Shown: positions 1-4,832 of the stretch, one piece after another
Layout of the letters: each line of letters starts with the position of its first letter
How positions within the stretch are numbered: position 1 is the first letter of the stretch
Assembly: GCA_002429385.1 (NCBI GenBank)
Contig: DIZL01000016.1
Coordinates: forward strand, 8,381-14,879
Direction of reading: 5' to 3'
DNA from: Prolixibacteraceae bacterium UBA6029
GTDB lineage: Bacteria > Bacteroidota > Bacteroidia > Bacteroidales > Prolixibacteraceae
DNA: 6,499 nucleotides
The notes under the pieces: generated by a model
Told to the model about the DNA's origin: nothing
The model's database searches: none
What the model saw: the letters and a program-made list of their open reading frames with translations, nothing else
Translations under genes and position numbers: made by a program

Positions 1-59
1 GGTATATCTGTAAATGGTAAATTTTTAAATGGTAAATGGTATATCTGTAAATGGTAAAT
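1..59. repeat. AT-rich direct repeats at the window edge
   Basis: A 22-bp sequence beginning ggtatatctg occurs at 1-22 and again, identical, at 38-59. Its inner 12-mer taaatggtaaat occurs three times (11-22, 26-37, 48-59). The array may continue to the left of the window. There is no regular spacer architecture, so it does not look like CRISPR. Function is not known. Confidence 0.8.
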
Positions 60-84
60 CATCGTAAAATCACTTTCATTATTT

Positions 85-123
85 TGCGTAAACTGCGTAA
101 GTTGCGTAAGCTGCGTAAGTTGC
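85..123. repeat. 9-bp tandem repeat, TGCGTAAGY, about 4.3 copies
   Basis: Units start at 85, 94, 103 and 112, with a partial fifth at 121. The 7-mer tgcgtaa is invariant and the last two bases vary (ac, gt, gc, gt). A similar 9-bp period with unit TGAGGAAGT occurs at 4833-4858. It lies in non-coding DNA upstream of the DUF6266 gene, and its role is unknown. Confidence 0.8.
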
Positions 124-191
124 CTGATTTGATGTAGAAGTGAACTATTAAATAAAGCATTACCAATTCAATATTAAAAAGTCATTTTACC

Positions 192-222
192 TATGTTTTT
201 AATACTGAAATGCATAACTTTA
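192..222 (+). promoter_or_regulatory. candidate Bacteroidota-type promoter for the DUF6266 gene
   Basis: TAACTTTA at 215-222 differs from the Bacteroidota -7 box TAnnTTTG only in its last base. TATG at 192-195 lies 19 bp upstream as a weak match to the -33 box TTTG. The same TAACTTTA octamer precedes the genes at 1491 and 5155, which raises its credibility. The start codon is 63 bp downstream. Confidence 0.38.
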
Positions 223-231
223 TACTTATAA

Positions 232-253
232 AGTACTCAAACAGTACTCAAAC
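232..253. repeat. 11-bp tandem duplication in the 5' leader
   Basis: The unit agtactcaaac occurs twice head to tail (232-242 and 243-253), between the candidate promoter and the ATG at 285. It would lie in the 5' untranslated leader. It may be a slippage duplication or a paired binding site; the sequence does not decide. Confidence 0.7.
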
Positions 254-284
254 TATGGTATTAACCCAGCTTAATTAAATCGTT

Positions 285-551
285 ATGGCAAAGATCAAGC
301 GCAACATCGGGGAACTCGTTTCAGGCAAAATTGGTAAGGTTGTTTTCGTTCAAATGAGGGGTAAAAGTTATGTGAGATCAGCTCCGGACCGAACAAAAAA
401 CAACTGGTCAGAAGCCCAGATCCTTTACCGGAAAAGAATAAGCGCTATAGCCGCATTGTGGCGAACACTTAATTGCCAAAACATGAATGAGATCTGGAAT
501 CTTGCCACTAAAGACATGAACAGTTATGCCTGGTTCGTTAAAAAAATATGA
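285..551 (+). CDS. DUF6266-like protein, N-terminal part (frame-disrupted)
   Basis: This 88-residue product starts MAKIKRNIGELVSGKIGKVV. That is the typical opening of the DUF6266 family of Bacteroidota, whose members I recall as about 200-220 residues with a 'G..SGK.G.VV....G..Y.R' N-terminus. Residues 30-60 (VRSAPDRTKNNWSEAQILYR...) continue the family pattern. The end, SYAWFVKKI, corresponds to the middle of such proteins, so the product is only the N-terminal 40 percent. The stop TGA (549-551) overlaps the ATG of the next frame (548). An A7 run at 540-546 sits just before it, and a -1 shift there continues in frame into the family's C-terminal half, giving about 216 residues in total. Function of the family is unknown. 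It could be a pseudogene, a sequencing error, or a gene using programmed slippage. Confidence 0.75.
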   Translation: MAKIKRNIGELVSGKIGKVVFVQMRGKSYVRSAPDRTKNNWSEAQILYRKRISAIAALWRTLNCQNMNEIWNLATKDMNSYAWFVKKI

Positions 552-934
552 ACGCGCTTCATATTGACGGCACACTGATCAGTCCTTCTTTGATCCAGGT
601 CATTGTCGGTTCATTGTCGGTTCCTCTTTTGATCCCGATATGCATCGGGACAGACCAAAACGATCCCATTCCCAATGAAGTAAAAATAGAATGGACAAAT
701 GATCCTCACATTGCAAAACAGCGTCTTTCAGATTCTTTAATGTATATGACCTACCATGATGAAAAATTTTCGGAAATGATGGATACTGGTTACAAAAGAA
801 ATCAGGAATCTGGTATTGTTCCCAAACCACAAGCTGATACTCAGACTAACTTATGCTATCTGTATTTTTTCTTCAGAAATGATAATGATACCTTGTTTAC
901 TCCAAGTGTTAATGTCACTGTAAATCCGGGTTGA
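548..934 (+). CDS. DUF6266-like protein, C-terminal part (second frame)
   Basis: This frame of 128 residues begins at an ATG overlapping the preceding stop as ATGA, so coupled translation is possible. However, its first residues (NALHIDGTLISPSLIQVIVGSL) read as the natural continuation of the upstream product after FVKK. Residues 45 to 125 fit the DUF6266 C-terminal half: a VKIEWTND strand, a middle charged stretch, LCYLYFFFRND, and a final TPSVNVTV strand. There are two oddities. An 11-bp tandem duplication (602-623) codes for residues 19-26. A hairpin-forming sequence (633-650), almost the same as the palindrome just after the stop, codes for LIPICIG. Both suggest insertions into the gene. 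I see no signal peptide or membrane segment that I would trust. As a separate protein it is less likely than as the second half of one broken gene. Confidence 0.7.
   Translation: MNALHIDGTLISPSLIQVIVGSLSVPLLIPICIGTDQNDPIPNEVKIEWTNDPHIAKQRLSDSLMYMTYHDEKFSEMMDTGYKRNQESGIVPKPQADTQTNLCYLYFFFRNDNDTLFTPSVNVTVNPG
602..623. repeat. 11-bp tandem duplication inside the coding region
   Basis: attgtcggttc occurs twice head to tail (602-612, 613-623). Eleven base pairs is not a multiple of three, so a duplication here would by itself change the reading frame. This matters for how the frame of the DUF6266 gene evolved. Confidence 0.8.
633..650. repeat. hairpin (REP-like) element within the DUF6266 coding region
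   Basis: tcccgat and atcggga pair around a 4-base loop. The flank ttga before and c after match the palindrome at 935-952 (ttga-tcccgat...atcggga-c), so these are two copies of one short element. One is coding and the other begins right after the stop codon. Confidence 0.7.
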
Positions 935-967
935 TCCCGATAGCTATCGGGACTATCGGGATCGGGA
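935..967. repeat. palindromic REP-like element directly after the stop codon
   Basis: A perfect 18-bp palindrome, tcccgatagctatcggga (935-952), is followed by two further half sites, tatcggga (954-961) and tcggga (962-967). It could form a strong hairpin 3' of the DUF6266 gene and slow transcription or protect the mRNA, but no T-run follows, so I do not call it an intrinsic terminator. Confidence 0.7.
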
Positions 968-1083
968 TGACTGGCCGTAAAAGCTTGAAATTGAAAGTGT
1001 CTGAAAAAATGAATAATCAGGAAAGATAAACAACAAGAAAAACAAGCAAGAGCCGTATTAATTGTCCTTTAACAGATTAAAAG

Positions 1084-1261
1084 GAACGCTGATAACACAG
1101 CTTGCCCCAGCCTGTCCCGAATTTCGGGAATCCTGGGGGGATGGTACGGATTGAAAACTGATTTAAAAATTCGTGCAATTCGTTTTAATTCCCCGACAGG
1201 CCGGGGCAGGCAAGGCAATTTGTACTCATGTAAATTCGTTTAATCAGTGTTATCTGTGTTC
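1084..1261. repeat. dispersed terminal-inverted-repeat element, copy A
   Basis: The right end (about 1239-1261, ttaatcagtgttatctgtgttc-like) is the inverted counterpart of the left end (1084-1100, gaacgctgataacacag, imperfect). Inside are two GC-rich hairpins in an AT-rich body. One has tcccgaa/ttcggga (1115-1129) nested in ccccag/ctgggg (1105-1110, 1133-1138). The other has ccccg/cgggg (1191-1206). The body carries an 'aattcgtgcaattcgt' stretch related to 4639-4656. There is no coding capacity, so it would be a non-autonomous element. Epimerase-like codons begin immediately after its right end. Confidence 0.65.
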
Positions 1262-1266
1262 TAATA

Positions 1267-1332
1267 GATTTCGAGCAAATCCCATTGGTAGATGTAGTTA
1301 TCCATTTAGCAGGAAAAGCACATGATACTATA
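1267..1332 (+). pseudogene. fragment of an NAD-dependent sugar epimerase/dehydratase (middle part)
   Basis: In the frame starting at 1267 the sequence reads DFEQIPLVDVVIHLAGKAHDT, followed by I. The DVVIHLAGKAHD block is the fourth-strand motif ('HLAG/HxA') of extended short-chain dehydrogenases that act on nucleotide sugars, normally about residues 55-70. There is no start codon. The fragment begins just after the right end of repeat copy A and runs into a GA-rich repeat at 1335. The same family's N-terminus is found separately at 2102-2196, downstream rather than upstream, so the gene has been dismembered and its pieces reordered. It is non-functional as it stands. Only about 22 codons support the call, but the motif is distinctive. 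Confidence 0.7.
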
Positions 1333-1334
1333 AA

Positions 1335-1386
1335 GAGGGGGCGACTGGGCGTTGAGGAGAAAAAAGACGGAGGGGCGACTGTGCGA
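1335..1386. repeat. GA-rich GGGGCGAC repeat, copy 1
   Basis: A run of purine-rich sequence with gggggcgactg, then ttgaggagaaaaaa, then ggaggggcgactg. The same order of blocks recurs at 3061-3137, so this is a dispersed repeat rather than chance composition. No coding or structural role is evident. Confidence 0.6.
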
Positions 1387-1432
1387 AGATGTGTTTATAA
1401 AAACATTTTCAATACCAGGTGGTTTCGTACAA

Positions 1433-1463
1433 TTTACGATTGCCAAAATATTTTATAACTTTA
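1433..1463 (+). promoter_or_regulatory. candidate promoter of the first toxin-antitoxin module
   Basis: TAACTTTA (1456-1463) resembles the Bacteroidota -7 box TAnnTTTG. TTTA (1433-1436) lies exactly 19 bp upstream in the place of the -33 TTTG box. The antitoxin ATG at 1491 is 28 bp downstream, giving a short leader of about 20 bases. The antitoxin or the complex would be expected to autorepress here, but no clear operator is seen. Confidence 0.38.
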
Positions 1464-1490
1464 CATGATTCACATCAACATCATCAGATT

Positions 1491-1727
1491 ATGGATATTC
1501 AGGCATTAAAATTAGATTTAGTACAAAAGATTCTAAGTTCTACGAACCCGGCACTACTTTTTCGTATAAATAATATTCTAAAGAAAGAAGTAGAAAAAGA
1601 TTGGTGGGATCAATTGCCGCATGAAATTCAAGAATCTATTTTTGAAGGAATACACGATATTGAAACAGGAAAAATATTTACACATGAACAAGTAATTCAG
1701 GAAGCCAAACAAAAATATGGATTCTGA
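1491..1727 (+). CDS. antitoxin of a RelE/ParE-type module (addiction module component)
   Basis: This 78-residue acidic-to-neutral helical protein begins MDIQALKLDLVQKILSS and ends HEQVIQEAKQKYGF. It matches the small Bacteroidota antitoxins paired with ParE-like toxins: an N-terminal helical part (residues 1-35) expected to form the dimer and bind DNA, then a C-terminal region with WWDQLPHEIQESI (about 38-50) and IETGKIFTHEQVI that would wrap the toxin. I chose the ATG at 1491 rather than the in-frame ATG at 1419. The family starts at 'M.I.ALKL', and the candidate promoter (1433-1463) lies inside the longer version. The stop overlaps the toxin start, so the two are one transcription unit with the antitoxin first, the usual order. 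Confident as an antitoxin; the exact subfamily is inferred. Confidence 0.82.
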   Translation: MDIQALKLDLVQKILSSTNPALLFRINNILKKEVEKDWWDQLPHEIQESIFEGIHDIETGKIFTHEQVIQEAKQKYGF

Positions 1728-2034
1728 CATGAATATTATTTGGTCGGCTAAAGCAAAGATTACTTTTTTAAATGTTCTTGATTATCTGAATGAAAATTGG
1801 ACAAAAAAGGAGATCATTCAATTTAATCATAGAACTCAAATCACGATAAATGCTATTCGAAAGAATCCCGGTATATTTCCTGCTTCAATAAAAAACAAAG
1901 AAATTCGAAAAGCCCTTGTCGATAAAAACAACTCATTCTATTACAAAATAGACCATTACCAACAAGAAATCCACCTCCTGACTTTTTTTGATTGCCGACA
2001 AGATCCTAAAAAGTTAATTGATAACAACAAGTGA
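1717..2034 (+). CDS. RelE/ParE-family toxin
   Basis: This product of 105 residues carries the ParE/RelE fold signature. The N-terminal strand is IIWSAKAKITFLNVLDYL (residues 7-24). A helix with NENWTKKEIIQF follows, then NPGIFPASIKNKEIRKALV, then a C-terminal sheet FYYKIDHYQQEIHLLTFFDCRQDPKKL. The closing 'LLTFFDCRQDPKKL' is characteristic of Bacteroidota ParE-type toxins. Family members poison DNA gyrase or cleave ribosome-bound mRNA; which applies here cannot be read from sequence. An internal ATG at 1729 gives MNIIWSAKAK, the more usual family N-terminus, and starts 1 bp after the antitoxin stop. The 1717 start overlaps the antitoxin by 11 bp and has a better A-rich upstream stretch. Either way the pair is translationally coupled. 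The frame is intact and full length, so the module is probably active. Confidence 0.88.
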   Translation: MDSDMNIIWSAKAKITFLNVLDYLNENWTKKEIIQFNHRTQITINAIRKNPGIFPASIKNKEIRKALVDKNNSFYYKIDHYQQEIHLLTFFDCRQDPKKLIDNNK

Positions 2035-2101
2035 TTAGTGCCCGAATATCTACAGAAACAGGGATGATCATGATTACCGCAATTTTTTCAGAACCCATCG
2101 A

Positions 2102-2196
2102 ATGAATATCCTTATTACTGGCATCCACGGTTTTGTGGGAAGCAACTTAGGTTCCAGACTAAAGAAACAGCACACTATTTACGGGTTAGATGCTTA
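2102..2196 (+). pseudogene. truncated N-terminus of an NAD-dependent epimerase/dehydratase
   Basis: ATG at 2102 opens a frame reading MNILITGIHGFVGSNL, then GSRLKKQHTIYGLDA, then a stop. This is the complete first strand and glycine motif (TGxxGFVGSNL) of the Rossmann fold, with the second strand TIYGLD, as in extended short-chain dehydrogenases that modify nucleotide sugars (usual length about 300 residues). Only 31 residues remain. The homology stops within one base of repeat copy B at 2197, whose first base completes the stop codon TAG. A middle part of the same family lies at 1267-1332. The upstream frame MITAIFSEPIE (2070-2105) ends in an ATGA overlap with this start and may be the tail of a former neighbour. 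The fragment cannot be a working enzyme. Confidence 0.8.
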
Positions 2197-2304
2197 GAAC
2201 ACAGATAACACGGATGTGACGGATGAACACAACTTGTCCCGATAAATCGGGAGATTAATAGTTTTTATCCGTGAAGATCAGTTTAATCAGTGTCATCTGT
2301 GTTC
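2197..2304. repeat. dispersed terminal-inverted-repeat element, copy B (best preserved)
   Basis: The left end gaacacagataacac (2197-2211) is inverted at the right end as gtgtcatctgtgttc (2290-2304), with one mismatch. A central hairpin, tcccgat-aa-atcggga, lies at 2237-2252. Length is 108 bp, with no coding potential. It truncates the epimerase fragment. Copy E at 6406-6499 shares the interior (acaacttgtcccgataaatc and onward), so the family is dispersed and recent enough to be closely similar. Confidence 0.8.
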
Positions 2305-2318
2305 AAAAAATACGGTCT

Positions 2319-2384
2319 GCAAAAGTGTTATTGATGAATTTGTTGTCTTCGTAAAAAATAAAGCAAAATGAATGCGATAAATTT
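2319..2384. repeat. duplicated leader-like sequence, copy 1
   Basis: From gcaaaagtgttattgatgaa onward this matches 3161-3227 closely, with a two-base length difference in an A-run and a few substitutions. Copy 2 lies upstream of the ATPase at 3268; copy 1 has no such gene after it. Both contain a short ATG-started frame after an A-rich stretch (here 2368, MNAINFIMHSLYV, 13 codons). It may be a promoter/leader left from a lost gene, or a coding remnant. Confidence 0.7.
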
Positions 2385-2421
2385 CATTATGCACTCTTTA
2401 TACGTTTAGAATAGCACCATG

Positions 2422-2460
2422 GAACACAGCCTGCCCCGAATATCGGGGGATAACACTGAT
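2422..2460. repeat. short repeat copy C with nested hairpin
   Basis: The element end gaacacag (2422-2429) and the next element bases ataacactgat (2450-2460) are separated by cctg, a ccccga/tcgggg hairpin (2434-2448) and one g. Read without the hairpin, the two halves join into the same gaacacag-ataacact end seen in copy B. The hairpin therefore looks inserted into the element end. Confidence 0.6.
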
Positions 2461-2477
2461 AATTAATATGAAAGTTT

Positions 2478-2485
2478 TGTATTTG
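2478..2485 (+). promoter_or_regulatory. candidate -7 box for the second toxin-antitoxin module
   Basis: TGTATTTG differs at one position from TAnnTTTG and lies 19 bp before the antitoxin ATG at 2504. No convincing -33 box is seen upstream, where repeat copy C ends at 2460. It is a weak call. Confidence 0.28.
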
Positions 2486-2503
2486 TAAAAAAGCTAATAT
2501 ACA

Positions 2504-2707
2504 ATGACAACAATTGTAATCAGACCAAAGAATAAGTCAGAAAAAGAGTTTCTCAGCCGTCTATTAAAGAAGATGAACATTGATTCTCAGTTTATTGAAG
2601 AGTCGGTGCCAAATTTTGAAACAAAAAAAGCAATAGAAGATGTTGAGCATAGAAAGGGGACAAAAGTGAAAGATTCACAAGAGCTCTTTTCTAAATTAGG
2701 TATTTAA
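2504..2707 (+). CDS. antitoxin of a YafQ-type toxin-antitoxin module
   Basis: A small 67-residue protein, MTTIVIRPKNKSEKEFLSRL followed by LKKMNIDSQFIEES and ending DSQELFSKLGI. The N-terminal TTIVIRPKNKSE strand and helix is the usual opening of small Bacteroidota antitoxins that partner RelE/YafQ-like toxins (DUF2683-like, from memory). The lysine-rich C-terminal half would bind toxin. It lies 45 bp upstream of the toxin frame, in antitoxin-first order. The reading frame is intact, although the toxin beside it is frameshifted, so it may now act as an orphan antitoxin. There are no membrane or signal segments. The assignment rests on size, N-terminal pattern and neighbour rather than a catalytic motif. 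Confidence 0.75.
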   Translation: MTTIVIRPKNKSEKEFLSRLLKKMNIDSQFIEESVPNFETKKAIEDVEHRKGTKVKDSQELFSKLGI

Positions 2708-2752
2708 CAAAGTCTCACATTGTTTTCAATGCATCTGGAATAAAACTCCTTC

Positions 2753-3030
2753 ATGATGGTTCAGCTTGTTTTTACCAACAAATTCAAGAAAGACATTAAA
2801 CTTCTTCAAAAAAGAGGTTATAATATGACATTGATAAAGGAAGTAATTTTATTGCTTGAAGAAACAGGTTTCCTTCCTTCAAATTATTTTCCGCATAAAT
2901 TATCAGGAAACTATTCGGGTTATTTAGAAGGCACATTAAGCCAGACTGGTTGATTATTTGGAAGTTTAAAATTGATGAAAACGAAATCTGGCTCACCAGA
3001 ACAGGTACTCACTCCGATTTATTTTCTTAA
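2753..3030 (+). pseudogene. YafQ/RelE-family mRNA interferase toxin, frameshifted
   Basis: The open frame from 2753 gives 66 residues: MMVQLVFTNKFKKDIKLLQK, RGYNM and FPHKLSGNYSGYLE, then a non-homologous tail GTLSQTG and a stop at 2953. From 2932, one frame over, the sequence continues HIKPDWLIIWKFK and ends in WLTRTGTHSDLFS, with a stop at 3028-3030. Joined across 2930-2932 this gives about 92 residues, the length of E. coli YafQ, and restores its known catalytic set: His in PHKL, His and Asp in HxxPDW, and His and Phe in GTHSDLF. One lost base near 2930-2932 (for example gaa gcg cac becoming gaa ggc ac) explains the break. The truncated product lacks most catalytic residues and should be inactive. 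A sequencing error is the alternative. The start could also be the second ATG, at 2756. Confidence 0.85.
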
Positions 3031-3060
3031 ATACCTACTTTCCAATCTCATAAATATCAT

Positions 3061-3137
3061 CAGGGGCGAAGGAGCGAGGGGGCGATTGCACAATGAGGAG
3101 AAAAAAAGCGAAGGGGCGACAGGGAGAGGGGGCGACA
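3061..3137. repeat. GA-rich GGGGCGAC repeat, copy 2
   Basis: Blocks aggggcgaagg, gagggggcgattgcacaa, tgaggagaaaaaaa, gaaggggcgac and agggggcgac recur in the order seen at 1335-1386. It sits between the broken toxin and the leader of the ATPase. No gene is supported here. Confidence 0.65.
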
Positions 3138-3160
3138 TGAATAAATCAGTTTAGATATGT

Positions 3161-3227
3161 CGGGCAAAAGTGTTATTGATGAATTTGTTATCTTCGTAAA
3201 AAAAATAAAACAAAATGCAAGCGATAA
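3161..3227. repeat. duplicated leader-like sequence, copy 2 (upstream of ATPase)
   Basis: Homologous to 2319-2384. It contains TATCTTCG (3189-3196), a possible variant of the TAnnTTTG -7 box, followed by an A-rich stretch and an ATG at 3215. In another frame it also reads SGKSVIDEFVIFVKK without a stop, so a coding origin is not excluded. Confidence 0.65.
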
Positions 3228-3271
3228 AACAAATGTTCTCATCAATATTCAATAGAATTATTAATCGATGA
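3215..3271 (+). CDS. possible 18-residue leader peptide overlapping the ATPase start
   Basis: ATG at 3215 opens MQAIKQMFSSIFNRIINR, ending at TGA 3269-3271. The stop shares ATGA with the start of the ATPase at 3268, the arrangement of translational coupling. The related copy 1 has a frame beginning MNAIN in the same place. The peptide is short, basic and could form an amphipathic helix. There is no family match I know, and chance cannot be excluded. Confidence 0.3.
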   Translation: MQAIKQMFSSIFNRIINR

Positions 3272-4389
3272 ATCCATTTAGCTACGGAACTGTTGTAAGG
3301 GGTGATTTTTTTTACGATCGTAAAGAAGAAGGCGAGCGTATTGTGACGACCTTGTCGGGCGGGAATAACATGGTCCTTCTTGCGCCTCGCCGGTACGGAA
3401 AGACATCGCTGGTCTTTCAGGTGATCGAACAATTGGAAGCCAAGGGCTATACCTGTATCTATTTTGATTTTCTACCTGTATATTCGCTCGAAACATTTGT
3501 CAGTTTGTATATTGGCGCCATAGAAAAAAAGCAGCATAATCTCGGGCGACTTGTTCAAGTCATTACCAAAGTAATAAATAGTATCCGACCGAAATTAACA
3601 TTCGATTCAAGTGGCAAACCTGAATTCGGGATTGAGTTCACTGAGAGTTCGGTTTCTATCCAGACCCTTTCGGAAGTACTTGATTTGCCTGAAAAGTTAG
3701 CTCAGAAGGGAAAAAAATTAATTGTAATATTCGATGAATTTCAGGAAATTACAAAATTGAATAAGGTGGGGTTTGAAAGCCTTTTACGAAGTAAAATACA
3801 ACAACAACAACAAGTAAATTATTTGTTCCTGGGTAGCCGTACCCATTTGTTGAGCGACATGTTTAACAACAAAAACCGGGCATTTTATAATTCGGCCTCA
3901 CACATGCAACTGGGTACACTTCCTCACGAAGACACGATCGCCTATTTACAGGCAAAATTCAGGAGTTCAGGAATACAGATAGGACTTCATGAGGCACTCT
4001 ACCTAATTGGCCAGACGGGCGATATTCCCTATTATATACAGTTATTGGCTGCCGAAATCTGGCAATATATGATCACTTCGCAAACTCAGGTTACCACAAA
4101 AATTGTTGATGCCTGCGCGAAACAAATTGTTGAACTGAAACAAGATTACTATTACGAGTTATTCGATCGGCAATCAGTCATGCAAAAACAATTACTGATT
4201 GCTTTGATTCACAGTGGAGAAAACATCTTCTCGTCAGCTTATTCCAAACGGTTTCGACTATCTGCCGCCTCTACCACGCAAAAATCGATCCTGGTGCTCA
4301 TGGATTATGGAATTATCGACAAAACTGACAATACATATTTTATCAGCGATCCCTTTTTCAAACGTTTTTTACAAAATTACGCCTCATAG
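3268..4389 (+). CDS. archaeal-type (STAND-like) P-loop ATPase with C-terminal winged helix
   Basis: This 373-residue product fits the prokaryotic/archaeal 'ATPase_2' group of STAND-related P-loop NTPases, large in Bacteroidota and of unsettled role. The N-terminal lead-in NPFSYGTVVRGDFFYDR (residues 2-18) is typical. Walker A is APRRYGKTS (39-47) and Walker B is LIVIFDE (151-157), followed by FQEI. A sensor-type FLGSRTHLL lies at about 187-195. IGQTGDIPYYIQLLAAEIW (from about residue 249) is the conserved helical-lid motif of the group. The C-terminal part (about 300-370) ends in a predicted winged helix with LLIALIHSG and YFISDPFFKRFLQNY, which usually contacts DNA or a partner. All nucleotide-binding residues are present. 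A run of five CAA codons gives Q178-Q182. The start overlaps a short leader frame as ATGA. No partner gene is adjacent, so its cellular job is unknown. Confidence 0.9.
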   Translation: MNPFSYGTVVRGDFFYDRKEEGERIVTTLSGGNNMVLLAPRRYGKTSLVFQVIEQLEAKGYTCIYFDFLPVYSLETFVSLYIGAIEKKQHNLGRLVQVITKVINSIRPKLTFDSSGKPEFGIEFTESSVSIQTLSEVLDLPEKLAQKGKKLIVIFDEFQEITKLNKVGFESLLRSKIQQQQQVNYLFLGSRTHLLSDMFNNKNRAFYNSASHMQLGTLPHEDTIAYLQAKFRSSGIQIGLHEALYLIGQTGDIPYYIQLLAAEIWQYMITSQTQVTTKIVDACAKQIVELKQDYYYELFDRQSVMQKQLLIALIHSGENIFSSAYSKRFRLSAASTTQKSILVLMDYGIIDKTDNTYFISDPFFKRFLQNYAS

Positions 4390-4405
4390 CGTAACGCTTC
4401 AAGGC
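4381..4405 (+). terminator. imperfect hairpin over the ATPase stop codon
   Basis: agcg/cgct (4388-4391, 4395-4398) pair around loop taa, extended after a 3x3 mismatch by gcct/aggc (4381-4384, 4402-4405). It spans the TAG stop (4387-4389). No T-tract follows, so terminator function is only possible. Confidence 0.2.
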
Positions 4406-4595
4406 ATAATATAGATAAAGTCAGGGACAAACGGAAGTATATAAAGTTTTTATTTCTTTATGGATTCAAAAAAATCAGAAAAAGGGATTCGTGTATTGAG
4501 TTTGTAGTTTTGAGTCCACCATGAAAGATCAAATATTATAAATGCCTAATTTTTTATAGAGTACGTAAATAGTAGAATATACGAATTACAGTGAA
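4406..4595. other. gene-free AT-rich stretch
   Basis: No frame here has coding features or a recognised motif. The longest ATG frame, at 4459, is 15 codons. I see no repeat or structure in this part. Confidence 0.5.
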
Positions 4596-4656
4596 GAACG
4601 AATTTCACTGCCTGCCCCGACCTCTCGGGGAATTAACACGAATTTCACGAATTAGT
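4596..4656. repeat. dispersed repeat copy D with hairpin
   Basis: cgaatttcac occurs at 4599-4608 and 4639-4648 on either side of cctg plus a ccccga-cctc-tcgggg hairpin (4615-4630). The outer sequence (aacacgaatttcacgaatt) is related in inverted form to the aattcgtgcaattcgt body of copy A. It is an AT-rich repeat split by a GC-rich hairpin, as in copy C. Confidence 0.6.
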
Positions 4657-4728
4657 GTTTCGTTAGACTTGACAGATAAGCAGTATTTGTGGAATTTAGT
4701 GTTTTGGCGTTTGGGTGGCAAGACATAC

Positions 4729-4821
4729 TGTATCGTCCTGATTTTTGTTTACAGTTTTTGTTATTAATACGTTTTAAGCGACATAGTCCATTTTGTAATG
4801 GGTAATGTTGTATCGTCCTGA
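4729..4821. repeat. 13-bp direct repeat pair
   Basis: tgtatcgtcctga occurs at 4729-4741 and 4809-4821, 80 bp apart, in non-coding DNA. No gene lies between them. It could be the trace of a small insertion or a repeat unit. Confidence 0.6.
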
Positions 4822-4832
4822 ATTGTGAAGAC

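Noticed and set aside
1..59. Possible CRISPR array from repeated 12-mers and 22-mers
   Set aside because: Spacing is irregular (15 and 22 bp), spacers are themselves repeat-like, and no cas gene is present.
967..1029. Short frame starting MTGRKSLKLKV, 20 codons
   Set aside because: It overlaps the end of a palindromic repeat, has no family match I know and no neighbour support.
1419..1490. Longer start for the first antitoxin
   Set aside because: The extra 24 residues do not fit the family, and the candidate promoter lies within them.
2070..2105. Short frame MITAIFSEPIE ending in ATGA overlap with the epimerase fragment
   Set aside because: Too short to identify; it may be the tail of a lost gene, so it is mentioned with the fragment but not listed as a gene.
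2972..3154. A 60-codon + strand frame
   Set aside because: It runs in another frame across the toxin's C-terminal coding sequence and the GA-rich repeat; its composition is low-complexity.
3151..3496. Minus-strand frames opposite the ATPase start and leader
   Set aside because: They are complements of a clear + strand gene with Walker motifs and show no domain of their own.
3799..3813. Five CAA codons in the ATPase as a microsatellite
   Set aside because: The run is short and codes for glutamines in a normal inter-strand region; there is no sign of phase variation because changes stay in frame.
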